In this document: one piece after another, positions 43,798 through 54,317 of the stretch
How the letters are laid out: each line of letters opens with the position of its first letter
Position numbering within the stretch: position 1 is the stretch's first letter
From: Owenia fusiformis
Lineage: Eukaryota > Annelida > Polychaeta > Sabellida > Oweniidae
Reading direction: 5' to 3'
Length of the DNA stretch: 64,000 nt
Assembly: GCA_903813345.2 (NCBI GenBank)
Contig: CAIIXF020000011.1
Location: 29,878,166-29,942,165, forward strand
Notes under the pieces: generated by a model
Seen by the model: only the letters and a program-made list of their open reading frames with translations
What the model was told of the DNA's origin: nothing
The model's database searches: none
Made by a program: the position numbers and the translations under genes

Positions 43798-45601
43798 TGT
43801 CGGACTTTGTACAAACGAAGGGTAATTTGTGTCAACAACTATATTACAAGTGGGTGACGTATGACAGGTATACGTCGCTGTGAAATCACAAGACGTAACA
43901 AAATGGCTTAAGTCCCTTCAACTCCTTTGCATAACATAAAAAACTAAAGATTTTGGTAGTGTGTCTATTCCATTTATTCTTACAAATCAATATAAAGTTC
44001 TTAACTCCACTGAATGAGCGCGATCCTCAATAAAATCTCAAAGAGTCCAATAATTACAAAATTACAAGTAGTCCCAAAAAGTCTCAGTGATCTCGGAGAT
44101 TATGTTTCTTAAAGATCAAAGGAATGCTTAAATCCAAACTGATCACAATTGTCTCAATCTCAACTACTCTCAAGTATCAAAAATGATGATCCCGATCCTT
44201 CTTCAGGATCTTAAATCAGGCACAAAATTCAAAAAGTCTCTATATCAAAAGTCTGATCAAATAGTCTTCTAATCTCAATGATCTTGGGAATCAAAGACTT
44301 AATTCCATAAAACTTATCAGTTACATCTTCAAAATATCTAATCTCTACTCTATTATAATGTCGTTAGTACCTCCAAATGACCCTTCTTCAGGATCACGAG
44401 CTAACTATTTGCAACACAGTTTATTCCCTCATAATACATGCCATCTACATAAAGTTAGTCCCTCCGAATGACCTTTATTCAGGATCACGAGCTAACACTT
44501 CACATCTATATAAAGTTAGTCCCTCCAAATGACCCTTCTTCAGGATCACGAGCTAACAATTCACATCTACATAAAGTTAGTCCCTCCAAATGACCTTTAT
44601 TCAGGATCACGAGCTAACAATTCACATCTACATAAAGTTAGTCCCTCCAAATGACCCTTCTTCAGGATCACGAGCTAACAATTCACATCTACATAAAGTT
44701 AGTCCCTCCAAATGACCCTTCTTCAGGATCACGAGCTAACAATTTACATCTATATAAAGTTAGTCCCTCCAAATGACCCTTCTTCAGGATCACGAGCTAA
44801 CTCAACCTCATTGGTGATATTTAAATGGACAATAAACTCATGAAATATCAGTGGAACTGTTTCACTTACGTTTTCGTGTAAATACTTGAGCGCCGGTAAT
44901 TCAAATTCACTCTGAAGTTTCTTCAATGTAATGTCGCAATTAAATTATCATTGATGTCTCCATTATGTCTCCAAAAACGGTCATTAAAATTGAATTTCTT
45001 CCGGACAAAATTCAACACAGCCCCGCCATTGATGAATATTGAAAAACATGGCGTCTAGGGGTTTACAAATTGTAAATCACGGCAAAATTTTCCCCTAAAC
45101 TCCCGCCAAAAACATGAAATTGATCACAAGTTATATTGCCCCTTTTACTTGAAATGGGATTGGAAATCCAGGCTAATGCATAATAAACACACTATATTTA
45201 TATAAAAACTACTTTAATTAAAGTTTACATTAAAATATGAAAGAGTAATTAACTTGACCTAAGTTTGACTACGTTCGTAAATTTACAGATGGCTGCCGTA
45301 AGCAGAAAATGTTTTCAAAAGATGCGTCAGAAATACACAAAATCTACACTCTACCTTTAAATTATAAACGCATCATGGTAATCTCTGGATTATAACAATT
45401 GATACTATGATAAACATAACATGTAATTTACCTTTACAGTGGTAGCAAATCCTGTCCGAAATTGAGAAAAATTATGTGCTCCAGACGACAGACGACACAA
45501 GTATAACGCGCATCTATTTTGCGCATGACGGGTTGCTATGCAACTCAGCGCCCTTACATAAAATTACAAAATTGACATGGCATATATTTAATTTTCCCAC
45601 A
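43798..45601 (-). repeat. 3' LTR of the gypsy element
   Basis: 1804 bp, TG...CA ends. Contains about seven head-to-tail copies of a unit near 61 bp (44362-44805) with GTTAGTCCCTCCAAATGACC and TTCAGGATCACGAGCTAAC. Most of the rest is single-copy AT-rich sequence. Confidence 0.93.
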
Positions 45602-46297
45602 TACCCCCCTACTAAGACAAGGCGCCCTCGCCGTAAAAACTTATACTACTATACAAAAATATAATTACCTATTTAACATAATCTCTCTTATAAAAATATA
45701 TTACCTGTTTAAAACAAAATTGCACAAGTGACATTCTGTAACACAATTATATACAACTATCACAATTATATACAATATAACAATATGTACAAAAACATGA
45801 TCCGATGGACTTCTAGTCCACCCCCTGAAGCACCGCCTCGCTTCAAGGTATGCCGGACTCCTTTAAGCTCCTAAGCTTAAGTCCACCGACTCTGGGATCA
45901 ACACTATCAAAGACTATGATTACAAAAACATAATAATCTTTCCTACTGTACCACTTATGATCACTACATAATCTTTATACGGTCAACTCCTCATCACTGT
46001 ATCTATGACTTATACAAACTTCCAAAGTAGAAGTTTTGTAGATCATGTTGAATTACACAAAGAACTTTTACATAAAATGTACAATTATCTAACTTTACAT
46101 ATAAAAAAAATACAACTACTAAAGCAAATGATCCAATGGATTATCATCTTGATAATCCACCCCCAGAAGCACCACCCCGCTTCTAGGCATGCTGGACTCC
46201 ACTAAGTCCTCCAGCTCTGGGACCCCTTACCAAAAGTAACATGAACACTATAATAAACACTCTGGACCTGCTGGTAGATCACTAAGATCTAGAATAG
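45602..46297 (-). other. Gypsy 3' untranslated region and polypurine tract
   Basis: Lies between the gag-pol stop and the 3' LTR. The purine tract is at 45602-45612. A segment with GATCCGATGGACTTCTAGTCC and GAAGCACCGCC (about 45797-45870) is repeated in diverged form at about 46130-46210. No frame of note. Confidence 0.7.
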
Positions 46298-49200
46298 TTA
46301 ATGGTTTGCTGAACCAACATACAAATTCTCCACATGTTGAATGTTAATGTTCTGCCCCAAACTCATCCCTAGTGTCTGAGTCCCTTGATCCCGCATGGTA
46401 ATCACCCTTCTCCTGGATGTGATCCTTGGAGATAGACTTAGAATAGGTGGTGCAGGATGATCCAACTCCTGTCCTTCCAGAGGATTAATCCCTGGAATGT
46501 TGCTCCTTCTAGGACTGTTCTTGCTAGAGGCAGGAGAGTCATGAAGAGTAGGTTGATTCGGCACACTGATGGTAGCACTAGAGAGTCCACTTTTAGGGGT
46601 CTTAGTGACTACCTGGGATCTAGGCATGGTAACATCACAAGAAACGGGTTGATCCCTAATGTCACATACACTTACTGACAAACGAGGAGTCCCACTGGTG
46701 TTAGAGGTAGTAACCACCTGTGTGCTTAACATCGGTGAAGCACGAGTGACTGGTTCTTTGCTAGTCTTGGACACGGTGGAAACCCTGCTAGGAGTCCCAC
46801 TCTTATTCGATGCAGTAATCACCTTTGAACTGGGCGTAGGTGAAGCACGAGGGACTGGATCTTCACTAGTCTTCAGAACATTGGAAGACGTGCTGAGAGT
46901 CCCTCCTTTAGGAATCTTACCGATCCTCTGGGATTGTGGCAAAAAGGAGCGATCTTTCTGGGCATAGGTCGAAGATTGGGACTTATGGTGATGTCGACCT
47001 TTCTTAGACACCTTGTCTTTTTGGCTCGAATGCCCCCGATTGTCCTTGGATGATCCTTTGTGATCCCACATACTCACTGCGCTCACAGTGTCATGAAGGG
47101 CGATACGCTCCCCAAAAGGAATCTCATCCCAACTCTCCTTTGATGGGCTGCGTCTTTTTGGGTCTACCCCATGTTGGCGTCTTAAGTGTCTACGGCAATT
47201 ACTGCGATTCACAAATGACATCCGGCATATTGGACATCGCTCCTTGGATGGAGATCGAGGACTCCTACTCCTGCTTCTGGGCCTAGGACGCCTATTCTTA
47301 GGTGATTCTGAGTAGGACCTCTTACTGGGTCTGCCTCGCTCCATCACTGAAAGCACAAAGTTATCGAATTTAGCAGGTTTCCTAGATCCCCGTTTTGGCC
47401 TGGTTCTTTCCCTTTTAAGACTTTCCCCATTATCATCAGAATTCTCCCCAAATTTCATAGGTTTAGCAATGGTATCAGAGGACTTTATCTCAGTCTTAGG
47501 AGTGGAGGATTCCGATCGGATCAACTGCGGCCGTACTTTTGATTCATCCGCTCGGGGCCCAGAAAAATCTTTCGGACTCGGATTTTCCGGTGGGATCAAA
47601 CATCCTGATCCAGTCAAATCCGACCGCTCTTTTGACTCACTCTTGCCAATATCGGTAAAATCGTTCAGAACCGGATTTTCACTCGGACTCACGAATTTTT
47701 CAGCCGGACTAACATGCGCTGATCTGGAAGAATTTGCCCGCACTTTTGAATTACGCTTACGCAGACCGGAAAAATCTTTCGCTGTTGGATTGGTTTGCAG
47801 AATCCCATTCCCGTCCTTTGAAACCAGATCAATGACAGGCGGAATCAACACCTTTCGTCCGGATCCCTCTCTGTTCTTAGGGCAGTCCATCTCTGCTAAC
47901 GGATCCTTTTCTAGTTCAACAGTTTCAACTGGTTCATCAGGATTGGCCAATGTTGGCCAGGTTTCGGGCAAAGGACTCTCAAATCTCTTTAACTGATTGT
48001 AGTGAAGGACTTTAGGTTTTCCTGTACCATTTTCTCGAACACGGTATACAACAGGTGACAACATCTTGATTACTTGGAAGGGTCCTACCCATCTGGGTTG
48101 TAATTTCGGTGATCTACCCTTCTTCCGGCTTTTGTTGCGTACCCACACTGCGTCACCCCTCTGATATGCTTTGTAATTCATCTTTCTATCATATGAACTC
48201 TTTTGGCGATCTGTGGCCAAATGGATCACATCCCTGGCTTTCTCATGAACTTGTTCCATCCTCTGCCTCAGCTGCTTTGCATGATCCGTGACCAGCTCCT
48301 CCTCAAACGGTACAGCAACCATACGTTCCAGTGGAGCCTCTAACTCCCGTCCCATCATTAGCATTGCAGGCGTCTCTCCAGTGATCCTATGAACAGAAGT
48401 CCTATATGCCATTAGAGCCAGGGGGACATTCAGATCCCAATCATCTTGATTGTAAGCAGGGGCGGCCAACTTCACGATATTATCGATGAGGGTATGGTTA
48501 AACCTTTCCACCATTCCATTGGAGGCCGGATGGAACGGAGTAGTGTGTGTCTTCTCTATGCCCATAAGAGAACATACTTCCTGGAAGACCTCTGCTTCAA
48601 AATTCCGACCTTGATCCGAATGTAATTGTTTGGGGATTCCCCATCGGCAGCAGACTTCATCGACCAGTTTAGATGCCACTGTAGTAGCCTCCTGATTTGG
48701 TAAGGCAAACACTTCAGGCCATTTCGTAAAATAATCTGAACAAACAAGGATCACTTTATTCCCTCTCTTAGTTGTAGGAAAAGGACCAAGCACATCTATT
48801 CCCCATCGTTCCATAGGGGCTCCAACTCTCACTACTTGTAAGGGACCGATCTTCTGTCGAGCAGGATTTTTTCTCGATCCGCAAGCATAGCAGGATCTAC
48901 AGTAAGATCTAACATCATTCGATAAGGATGTCCAATAAAATCTTCTCCTGCAGCGTTCAATAGTCCTCTTCAGCCCATAATGACCAACTACTTTGTTGGA
49001 ATGGCTCAACTCCAACACTCTTCCCTGTAACTGTTTGGGAGCAACAATCTGGAAGGAAACACCTCTTCCATCGTGGTCTTCCCAACTCCTGCAGAGTACA
49101 CCTTGTTGAACATGGAGTCTGCCCCACTGGATCCATAGTTTCTTCACTTCAGGGGACTTCCAGCTTATATCATCCCATTTTGGTTGGGAAGCACCAGACT

Positions 49201-52200
49201 CAATCCCCTCTAAGATCAATCTCAATCCCGGATCTTTCATCTGAGCATCCCGGATCTCTTCCAGGGACCATTCTGGTTTCATCTCAACAGTAAGAACTAC
49301 TTCATCTTCACCATCATAATTGGGTTCCGGCACACATCGTCCCTCACAATGTGTACACTGTTTACATGGGATTCTCGACATGAGATCCACATTTTGATGT
49401 TTTACTCCTGGTCTATACTGGACTTCATAGTCAAACTCTTGCAAGATTTGTATCCACCTCGCTAGCTGGCCTTCTGGCTCTCGGAAGTTGACAAGCCAGC
49501 GTAAGGAACTGTGATCTGTCCGAAGCAGAAAATGGACACCATACAAGAACTGTTTGAAGTATTTTACATAATTTACAACTGCCAGTAACTCCCGGCGAGT
49601 CACACAATAGTTTCTCTCAGTGCGGCTTAACCTCTTACTCGCATAATATAAGACCCTTTCTTCACCATCTTGCTCCTGAGATAGCACGGCACCGATGGCC
49701 TCCAGACTTGCGTCTGTGTCCACAATATATGGGCAGCCACTTCGAGGATACCCTAGGATGGGAGCGCTGGCTAATTTCTCTTTTAGCTGGTCCATAGCAA
49801 TCTGGCAGTCTTGGGTCCACTTAAATTCCACATTCTTCCTGGTTAAGTCATGTAGGGGTCCAGCAATTTGTGCGAAATCCTTAATGTGCCGCCGGTAGTA
49901 TGAGGTTCCTCCAAGGAATTGTCTCACATGTTTGACACATCTGGGATTAGGGTAATCCAGGATCTGCTTCACTTTATCGGGATTCGGACTTACTCCGGAC
50001 TTGGATACAATATGTCCCAAGAATTCGACCTCTTTCCGAAATAATACACACTTCGAAGGCTTCAACTTCAGTCCTGCAGCACGGAATCTGTCAAAAATAT
50101 CTTCCAAACGTCCTACAGCTGTCGCGAAATCATCCCCGAAGGTTATCACATCATCGAGATAAATTAAGGAAGTCTTGTAAGACATCCCTCGGAAGACTCG
50201 CTCCATCAATCTGCAAAAAGTGGCAGGAGCTCCTGTTAATCCGAAAGGCATAACTACCCACTGATATTGCCCACCACGAACAGAAAATGCTGTTTTCTCC
50301 CTGTCCTTGGGATCAACTTGTATTTGCCAATATCCACTACAGCAATCCAGAGTAGAATAGTATTCACACTCTCCCATGATGTCTAGAGTCTCTCCAATGT
50401 TACTAATTGGAAAACCATCCTTGTGTGTAGCAGAGTTTAGTTTCCTGTAGTCCACACAGAACCTCCATTTGCCATCTTTTTTCTTCACCAGTACAATAGG
50501 GGACGACCAAGGACTACAACTAGGCTCAATGATTCCACGATCCAACAGATCCTTGACTTGGGAATCGACCTCTTCCTGACGTCCAGGAGGCAATCTCCTA
50601 TATGCTTGCTTAATGGGTGGAGTATCCCCAGTTGGAATAGTGTGTTGGACCCAAGATGTGTGACCAATATCCCGTTCTGTTGTAACAAATACGTCAGCAT
50701 TCTTACATAAGAGTAAGCGAGTCTGTTTTATCTGATCCTCATCCAATCCTTCTATACTTCTCTCGTATAGATCTTCCAAATAGGGAGGAAGGCAATCTGG
50801 GACCATCTCTAAGTCTGGTCTGGTCTGGTCTTGATCCTCTGATGTTTTTTCTTTCTGGGTGTAAAGTGGACCTTTCTCCTCCAAGATTGATGAAGCTATA
50901 TGGTTGATCTCCTCCGGGGCCTCACCAACTCTGTATACAGATTCTATTAGACTACAAGTCCCTATAGACTGACCCTTGTCTAAGCTGATTGGTAAGGCTG
51001 AGTTATTCCATAATTCAGTCACCCCGGACTGTTCTTTACTCTCGATTAAGACATCTACCATGACAAGATTTGGGTCCATCGATTCATCATCAATTTCGAT
51101 TATCACTTGTTCTCCATCTTGGACCCCATTAATCTGTATCTCCACCTTGCAGCAAGAAAATGGAGGAATCTCAAGATCTTTCTTTAAAACACAAACAGTA
51201 TCAGTCAATCTGAAGTTTGACGTTTTCTCTTCATGGTCTTCATAATCTGGGCTTGGATTCATCACCTCAGCCTCACACTCTACAGGGGCATCTAAAATCC
51301 AGCCATCCTGCCTAAGATCATCTGTGATCTCGCATGCATTAATCATCGTACATCCGGGAGTATCCTCTTCACTTTGAGACACTGGCGGAATTCTAGGATC
51401 TTCAAATTGATCTTGGCCATCTTCTTGTTCACTTTCGCTGGACTCCAATTCAGTTGAATCCGAATCCTCCACATCATCTAAGTCGATATTCCGATCCCAG
51501 GAAGTGACTGCTGGCCTCTCCTCTTTCTTATCTATGATTGCTACCTGACGCATGTTCCTTCTCTCTTCAAGAAGCTCCCTATTCCCCTGGTTCCATTTGG
51601 GACTGTTAGGAGGTGCTTCAATCTCATCTTGAAGGGAACAATAGCTCTCACCACCAATACTCCCGAAGCTTAGTGTCAACTGATTGAAATCAATCACAAC
51701 ACCACTAGCTGACAGATATTCCGATCCCAAGATCCCTTCTTGTGCGATGTCTGCAACTACAACATCCATGGCAGTCGAATGACCCTCAAGCTTGATCTCA
51801 CTGGTGAACATTCCATACACTGCTAATGGGGATCCATCAGCTTGCAGAAAAATACGTCCAGCTGGCTTTAGGATTGGACGTTTGTACTCTGGAATTCTCT
51901 GGTAACTCCTCAGCTCGACCATCGTCCGTACTGCACCTGAATCCACCAAGAACTCTATGGGTGTTCCACATATTCGTCCCTCTGCTACAATTTTCCTCAC
52001 AACACTACCTCTATGTGACCCATCCATCTCTACATTACCTTCTGTAAGGAACCGTATCGGTGTCACATTACTTGATGATCCACTCCCTTGATGTTGCTTT
52101 TGGGACTTCTGCTTTGGAGGCTTTTGGCAATCATATGAAATGTGCCCACCTTCTCCACAGTTGTAACAGGTGATTGTCGGGCACCGCTTGGCTATATGAC

Positions 52201-54265
52201 TATCCTCCCCACATCTCCTACAAGTTTGCTTCTGTGGTGGGTATTCTCTTGACTTCCCTAAGTTACATCTGTCCAGTTTTTCATTTAAGTCCATTATCAT
52301 CTTCATTATTTTGTCTTCATGTTTATTCTCATCAGTCACAGCTGAAATCTTATGATCTTTAATCCTTGGTTTCAATCCCCGTCTGATCCTTTCAGATTCC
52401 TGATAACTCTCTTCTTTGAGCGCAATCTCAATAGCTTTGTCCAAGGTTGCGGGATCTTTTTGGTGGATTGCTCTTCTCAAGTCTTCATCGGTAAGTGATT
52501 GCTCAAAGCTTCTCCTTGCTAGTCGATCCTGAGCCGCCCTGCTCATCTCTGGGTAGGCTAAAGAAGCAAGTCTTCTGATGCTTTGACCAAGGCTCTGCAA
52601 AGATTCTTTCGGCTTACGTACTCGACTGCTCAGCTCGGCCTCAAAAACATCAGCCTTTCCTCCTGGCCCGAAACGTTTGTCCAGGGCCTCAAGCAAGTCT
52701 TCATATGTGTAGCCTTTATCCAATTCAAGAACCATTTGCTGTGCATCATCGCGTAGATTTGTAACTAGGTACTGACGTTTCTCTACATTACTCCAATCAT
52801 TATTTTCAACACATGTTTCGAAATAAGCTTTGTATTCTGGCCATGAAGAAGTTCCAGCAAAAGTCTGTGTTGGCTTTATCCGAGCCCGCTTACTACTCGA
52901 CTGGGATTTCATTACATGTCCTGCCATGGTTAGGGTTTGTTTGACAAGATAAAACAAATGATCTGTCTTCTCGGACTCGGGTGGATCACTATCTCTGCCA
53001 CTCCCTTTGTCAATCAATTTCTCCTCTATCTTCTTGGACTCATTGCTGGAAATCCCATATCTATTCTCTGTGTCTCTAACCGGTATTTCATTGTGTACAT
53101 CTTGGTTTACGAACTCAGGGAGTTTGTCGGAAAAAGTCTCCTTCCTGATCCCAGCCATACCATGAAGATCTGCTCCCAGTTGATCAATTGATCTTATCGG
53201 TGCACCTTGATACACATGGGGCATCTCCTGCTCTGGTAGTTCAGTGTCATCATTGGGATAGTAGAATCGCTTCTGCCTCCTCAATGGCCATGGCGGAATA
53301 AAGCTAGGATCCCCCTCTCTTCGAAGGGAGGGTCCCTCTTCATCATTAAAGCTGACATTACGTAAATGACCACTGCCCATCTTCGGCAAAGTCCCTCTAG
53401 ATTCATCTTTCATTAGTCTCCTCGGTTCACTCTTCCAATTTCCGGCTACATCTCCAACACCTCTCTGTTTCGGTTTGTTATCCCGTCCATTTCTTAATAC
53501 TGACATAGGCTCTACTCCACCCATCTTGGGCATTTGTTTCATTCTCATGAATGGGATCTGATCCTTGATCTCAGGAATCTTTGCAGATTCCGCTCCCATG
53601 GATCGTCCAGGGCCATCCTCCCCTATAGAAAACTTCGGATATTTAGCTTGGTTATCTTCGCGTCTCATTCTGGCATTTGGAGCAGACTTTTTATCTTCCA
53701 ATTGGTATCGCCACCTTTCCCACTTTCTTCTTGCTGACTCTTCTGATCCAGCTTCTTCTGGCTTCTCAAAGGGATTAATATTCCTCTTTGGATCACCCAT
53801 CTCTGGATGATCAGTTGGCATCTTCTTCTTGTGGCTATCATCACTTACTCCTAAAACAGTCTTTAAATCCTGGGGAGTCTGCTCCCTCTTCCCAGGAAGA
53901 AAGTTCATTTCGGCTGGATCTACAGTAGATGTCAATGGAAATCCCAGGGGTCGGATTCCTCGTGTAGGAGTCTCATACCCAGAGATCATTTGGGATTTGG
54001 GCCCTTCCGACCAATACCCAGTACTGTAGGATGCAGGATATCCACTCTGCATTGTCAACCCAGCCTTCCTCCGAACTGTAGGCTGAAGGGGCGTTCCGGG
54101 TACATCATGGCTCTCCTGGTCCCGCTGCAGCTCAGCCTCTACCCCTAACCTACTACGCTGATGTTCATCTTCCAAAGGTAGAGTATCATCTAAATCCATA
54201 CGATCACTGCCTCCCTCACCTTTGAAGAATACTGTTAGATCCCTAGGATCCCCTCCCTCTGCCAT
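46298..54265 (-). CDS. Gag-Pol polyprotein of the gypsy element, with a C-terminal C2H2-finger extension
   Basis: A single 2655-codon frame from the ATG at 54265. Residues 1-440 are charged and disordered. The retrotransposon Gag domain is at about 470-620 (SSWPEYKAYFE). Two CCHC knuckles are at about 683-711 (CRRCGEDSHIAKRC, CYNCGEGGHISYDC). The aspartic protease has FLVDSGA near 770. Reverse transcriptase spans about 1240-1430 with YLDD near 1367. RNase H has DTDAS near 1515. Integrase has the HHCC finger (about 1752-1797), catalytic WGIDVLGP, SDQGRNFE and NGMVERFN (about 1817-1915), and a GPF module near 2060 (RWVGPFQV). Then follow about 590 Ser/Pro/Lys-rich residues with one C2H2 finger (CPICRMSF...HLRRQH, near 2345-2367). 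There is no gag-pol frameshift, no envelope and no obvious chromodomain. Confidence 0.95.
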   Translation of the reverse strand: MAEGGDPRDLTVFFKGEGGSDRMDLDDTLPLEDEHQRSRLGVEAELQRDQESHDVPGTPLQPTVRRKAGLTMQSGYPASYSTGYWSEGPKSQMISGYETPTRGIRPLGFPLTSTVDPAEMNFLPGKREQTPQDLKTVLGVSDDSHKKKMPTDHPEMGDPKRNINPFEKPEEAGSEESARRKWERWRYQLEDKKSAPNARMRREDNQAKYPKFSIGEDGPGRSMGAESAKIPEIKDQIPFMRMKQMPKMGGVEPMSVLRNGRDNKPKQRGVGDVAGNWKSEPRRLMKDESRGTLPKMGSGHLRNVSFNDEEGPSLRREGDPSFIPPWPLRRQKRFYYPNDDTELPEQEMPHVYQGAPIRSIDQLGADLHGMAGIRKETFSDKLPEFVNQDVHNEIPVRDTENRYGISSNESKKIEEKLIDKGSGRDSDPPESEKTDHLFYLVKQTLTMAGHVMKSQSSSKRARIKPTQTFAGTSSWPEYKAYFETCVENNDWSNVEKRQYLVTNLRDDAQQMVLELDKGYTYEDLLEALDKRFGPGGKADVFEAELSSRVRKPKESLQSLGQSIRRLASLAYPEMSRAAQDRLARRSFEQSLTDEDLRRAIHQKDPATLDKAIEIALKEESYQESERIRRGLKPRIKDHKISAVTDENKHEDKIMKMIMDLNEKLDRCNLGKSREYPPQKQTCRRCGEDSHIAKRCPTITCYNCGEGGHISYDCQKPPKQKSQKQHQGSGSSSNVTPIRFLTEGNVEMDGSHRGSVVRKIVAEGRICGTPIEFLVDSGAVRTMVELRSYQRIPEYKRPILKPAGRIFLQADGSPLAVYGMFTSEIKLEGHSTAMDVVVADIAQEGILGSEYLSASGVVIDFNQLTLSFGSIGGESYCSLQDEIEAPPNSPKWNQGNRELLEERRNMRQVAIIDKKEERPAVTSWDRNIDLDDVEDSDSTELESSESEQEDGQDQFEDPRIPPVSQSEEDTPGCTMINACEITDDLRQDGWILDAPVECEAEVMNPSPDYEDHEEKTSNFRLTDTVCVLKKDLEIPPFSCCKVEIQINGVQDGEQVIIEIDDESMDPNLVMVDVLIESKEQSGVTELWNNSALPISLDKGQSIGTCSLIESVYRVGEAPEEINHIASSILEEKGPLYTQKEKTSEDQDQTRPDLEMVPDCLPPYLEDLYERSIEGLDEDQIKQTRLLLCKNADVFVTTERDIGHTSWVQHTIPTGDTPPIKQAYRRLPPGRQEEVDSQVKDLLDRGIIEPSCSPWSSPIVLVKKKDGKWRFCVDYRKLNSATHKDGFPISNIGETLDIMGECEYYSTLDCCSGYWQIQVDPKDREKTAFSVRGGQYQWVVMPFGLTGAPATFCRLMERVFRGMSYKTSLIYLDDVITFGDDFATAVGRLEDIFDRFRAAGLKLKPSKCVLFRKEVEFLGHIVSKSGVSPNPDKVKQILDYPNPRCVKHVRQFLGGTSYYRRHIKDFAQIAGPLHDLTRKNVEFKWTQDCQIAMDQLKEKLASAPILGYPRSGCPYIVDTDASLEAIGAVLSQEQDGEERVLYYASKRLSRTERNYCVTRRELLAVVNYVKYFKQFLYGVHFLLRTDHSSLRWLVNFREPEGQLARWIQILQEFDYEVQYRPGVKHQNVDLMSRIPCKQCTHCEGRCVPEPNYDGEDEVVLTVEMKPEWSLEEIRDAQMKDPGLRLILEGIESGASQPKWDDISWKSPEVKKLWIQWGRLHVQQGVLCRSWEDHDGRGVSFQIVAPKQLQGRVLELSHSNKVVGHYGLKRTIERCRRRFYWTSLSNDVRSYCRSCYACGSRKNPARQKIGPLQVVRVGAPMERWGIDVLGPFPTTKRGNKVILVCSDYFTKWPEVFALPNQEATTVASKLVDEVCCRWGIPKQLHSDQGRNFEAEVFQEVCSLMGIEKTHTTPFHPASNGMVERFNHTLIDNIVKLAAPAYNQDDWDLNVPLALMAYRTSVHRITGETPAMLMMGRELEAPLERMVAVPFEEELVTDHAKQLRQRMEQVHEKARDVIHLATDRQKSSYDRKMNYKAYQRGDAVWVRNKSRKKGRSPKLQPRWVGPFQVIKMLSPVVYRVRENGTGKPKVLHYNQLKRFESPLPETWPTLANPDEPVETVELEKDPLAEMDCPKNREGSGRKVLIPPVIDLVSKDGNGILQTNPTAKDFSGLRKRNSKVRANSSRSAHVSPAEKFVSPSENPVLNDFTDIGKSESKERSDLTGSGCLIPPENPSPKDFSGPRADESKVRPQLIRSESSTPKTEIKSSDTIAKPMKFGENSDDNGESLKRERTRPKRGSRKPAKFDNFVLSVMERGRPSKRSYSESPKNRRPRPRSRSRSPRSPSKERCPICRMSFVNRSNCRRHLRRQHGVDPKRRSPSKESWDEIPFGERIALHDTVSAVSMWDHKGSSKDNRGHSSQKDKVSKKGRHHHKSQSSTYAQKDRSFLPQSQRIGKIPKGGTLSTSSNVLKTSEDPVPRASPTPSSKVITASNKSGTPSRVSTVSKTSKEPVTRASPMLSTQVVTTSNTSGTPRLSVSVCDIRDQPVSCDVTMPRSQVVTKTPKSGLSSATISVPNQPTLHDSPASSKNSPRRSNIPGINPLEGQELDHPAPPILSLSPRITSRRRVITMRDQGTQTLGMSLGQNINIQHVENLYVGSANH

Positions 54266-54317
54266 TATGCTAATTGTAGTCTTGCGTCAAACACAGAAAT
54301 CCCACCACTGCCACCAA
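54266..54317 (-). promoter_or_regulatory. Primer binding site and leader of the gypsy element
   Basis: Directly after the 5' LTR (minus orientation) TTGGTGGCAGTGGTGGGATT occurs; its complement matches the 3' end of animal tRNA-Leu ending CCACCGCTGCCACCA with about one mismatch. Only about 50 bases separate the LTR from the gag ATG. Confidence 0.75.

Noticed and set aside
46457-54029. Many plus-strand frames opposite gag-pol
   Set aside because: They are shadows of the long minus-strand polyprotein frame.
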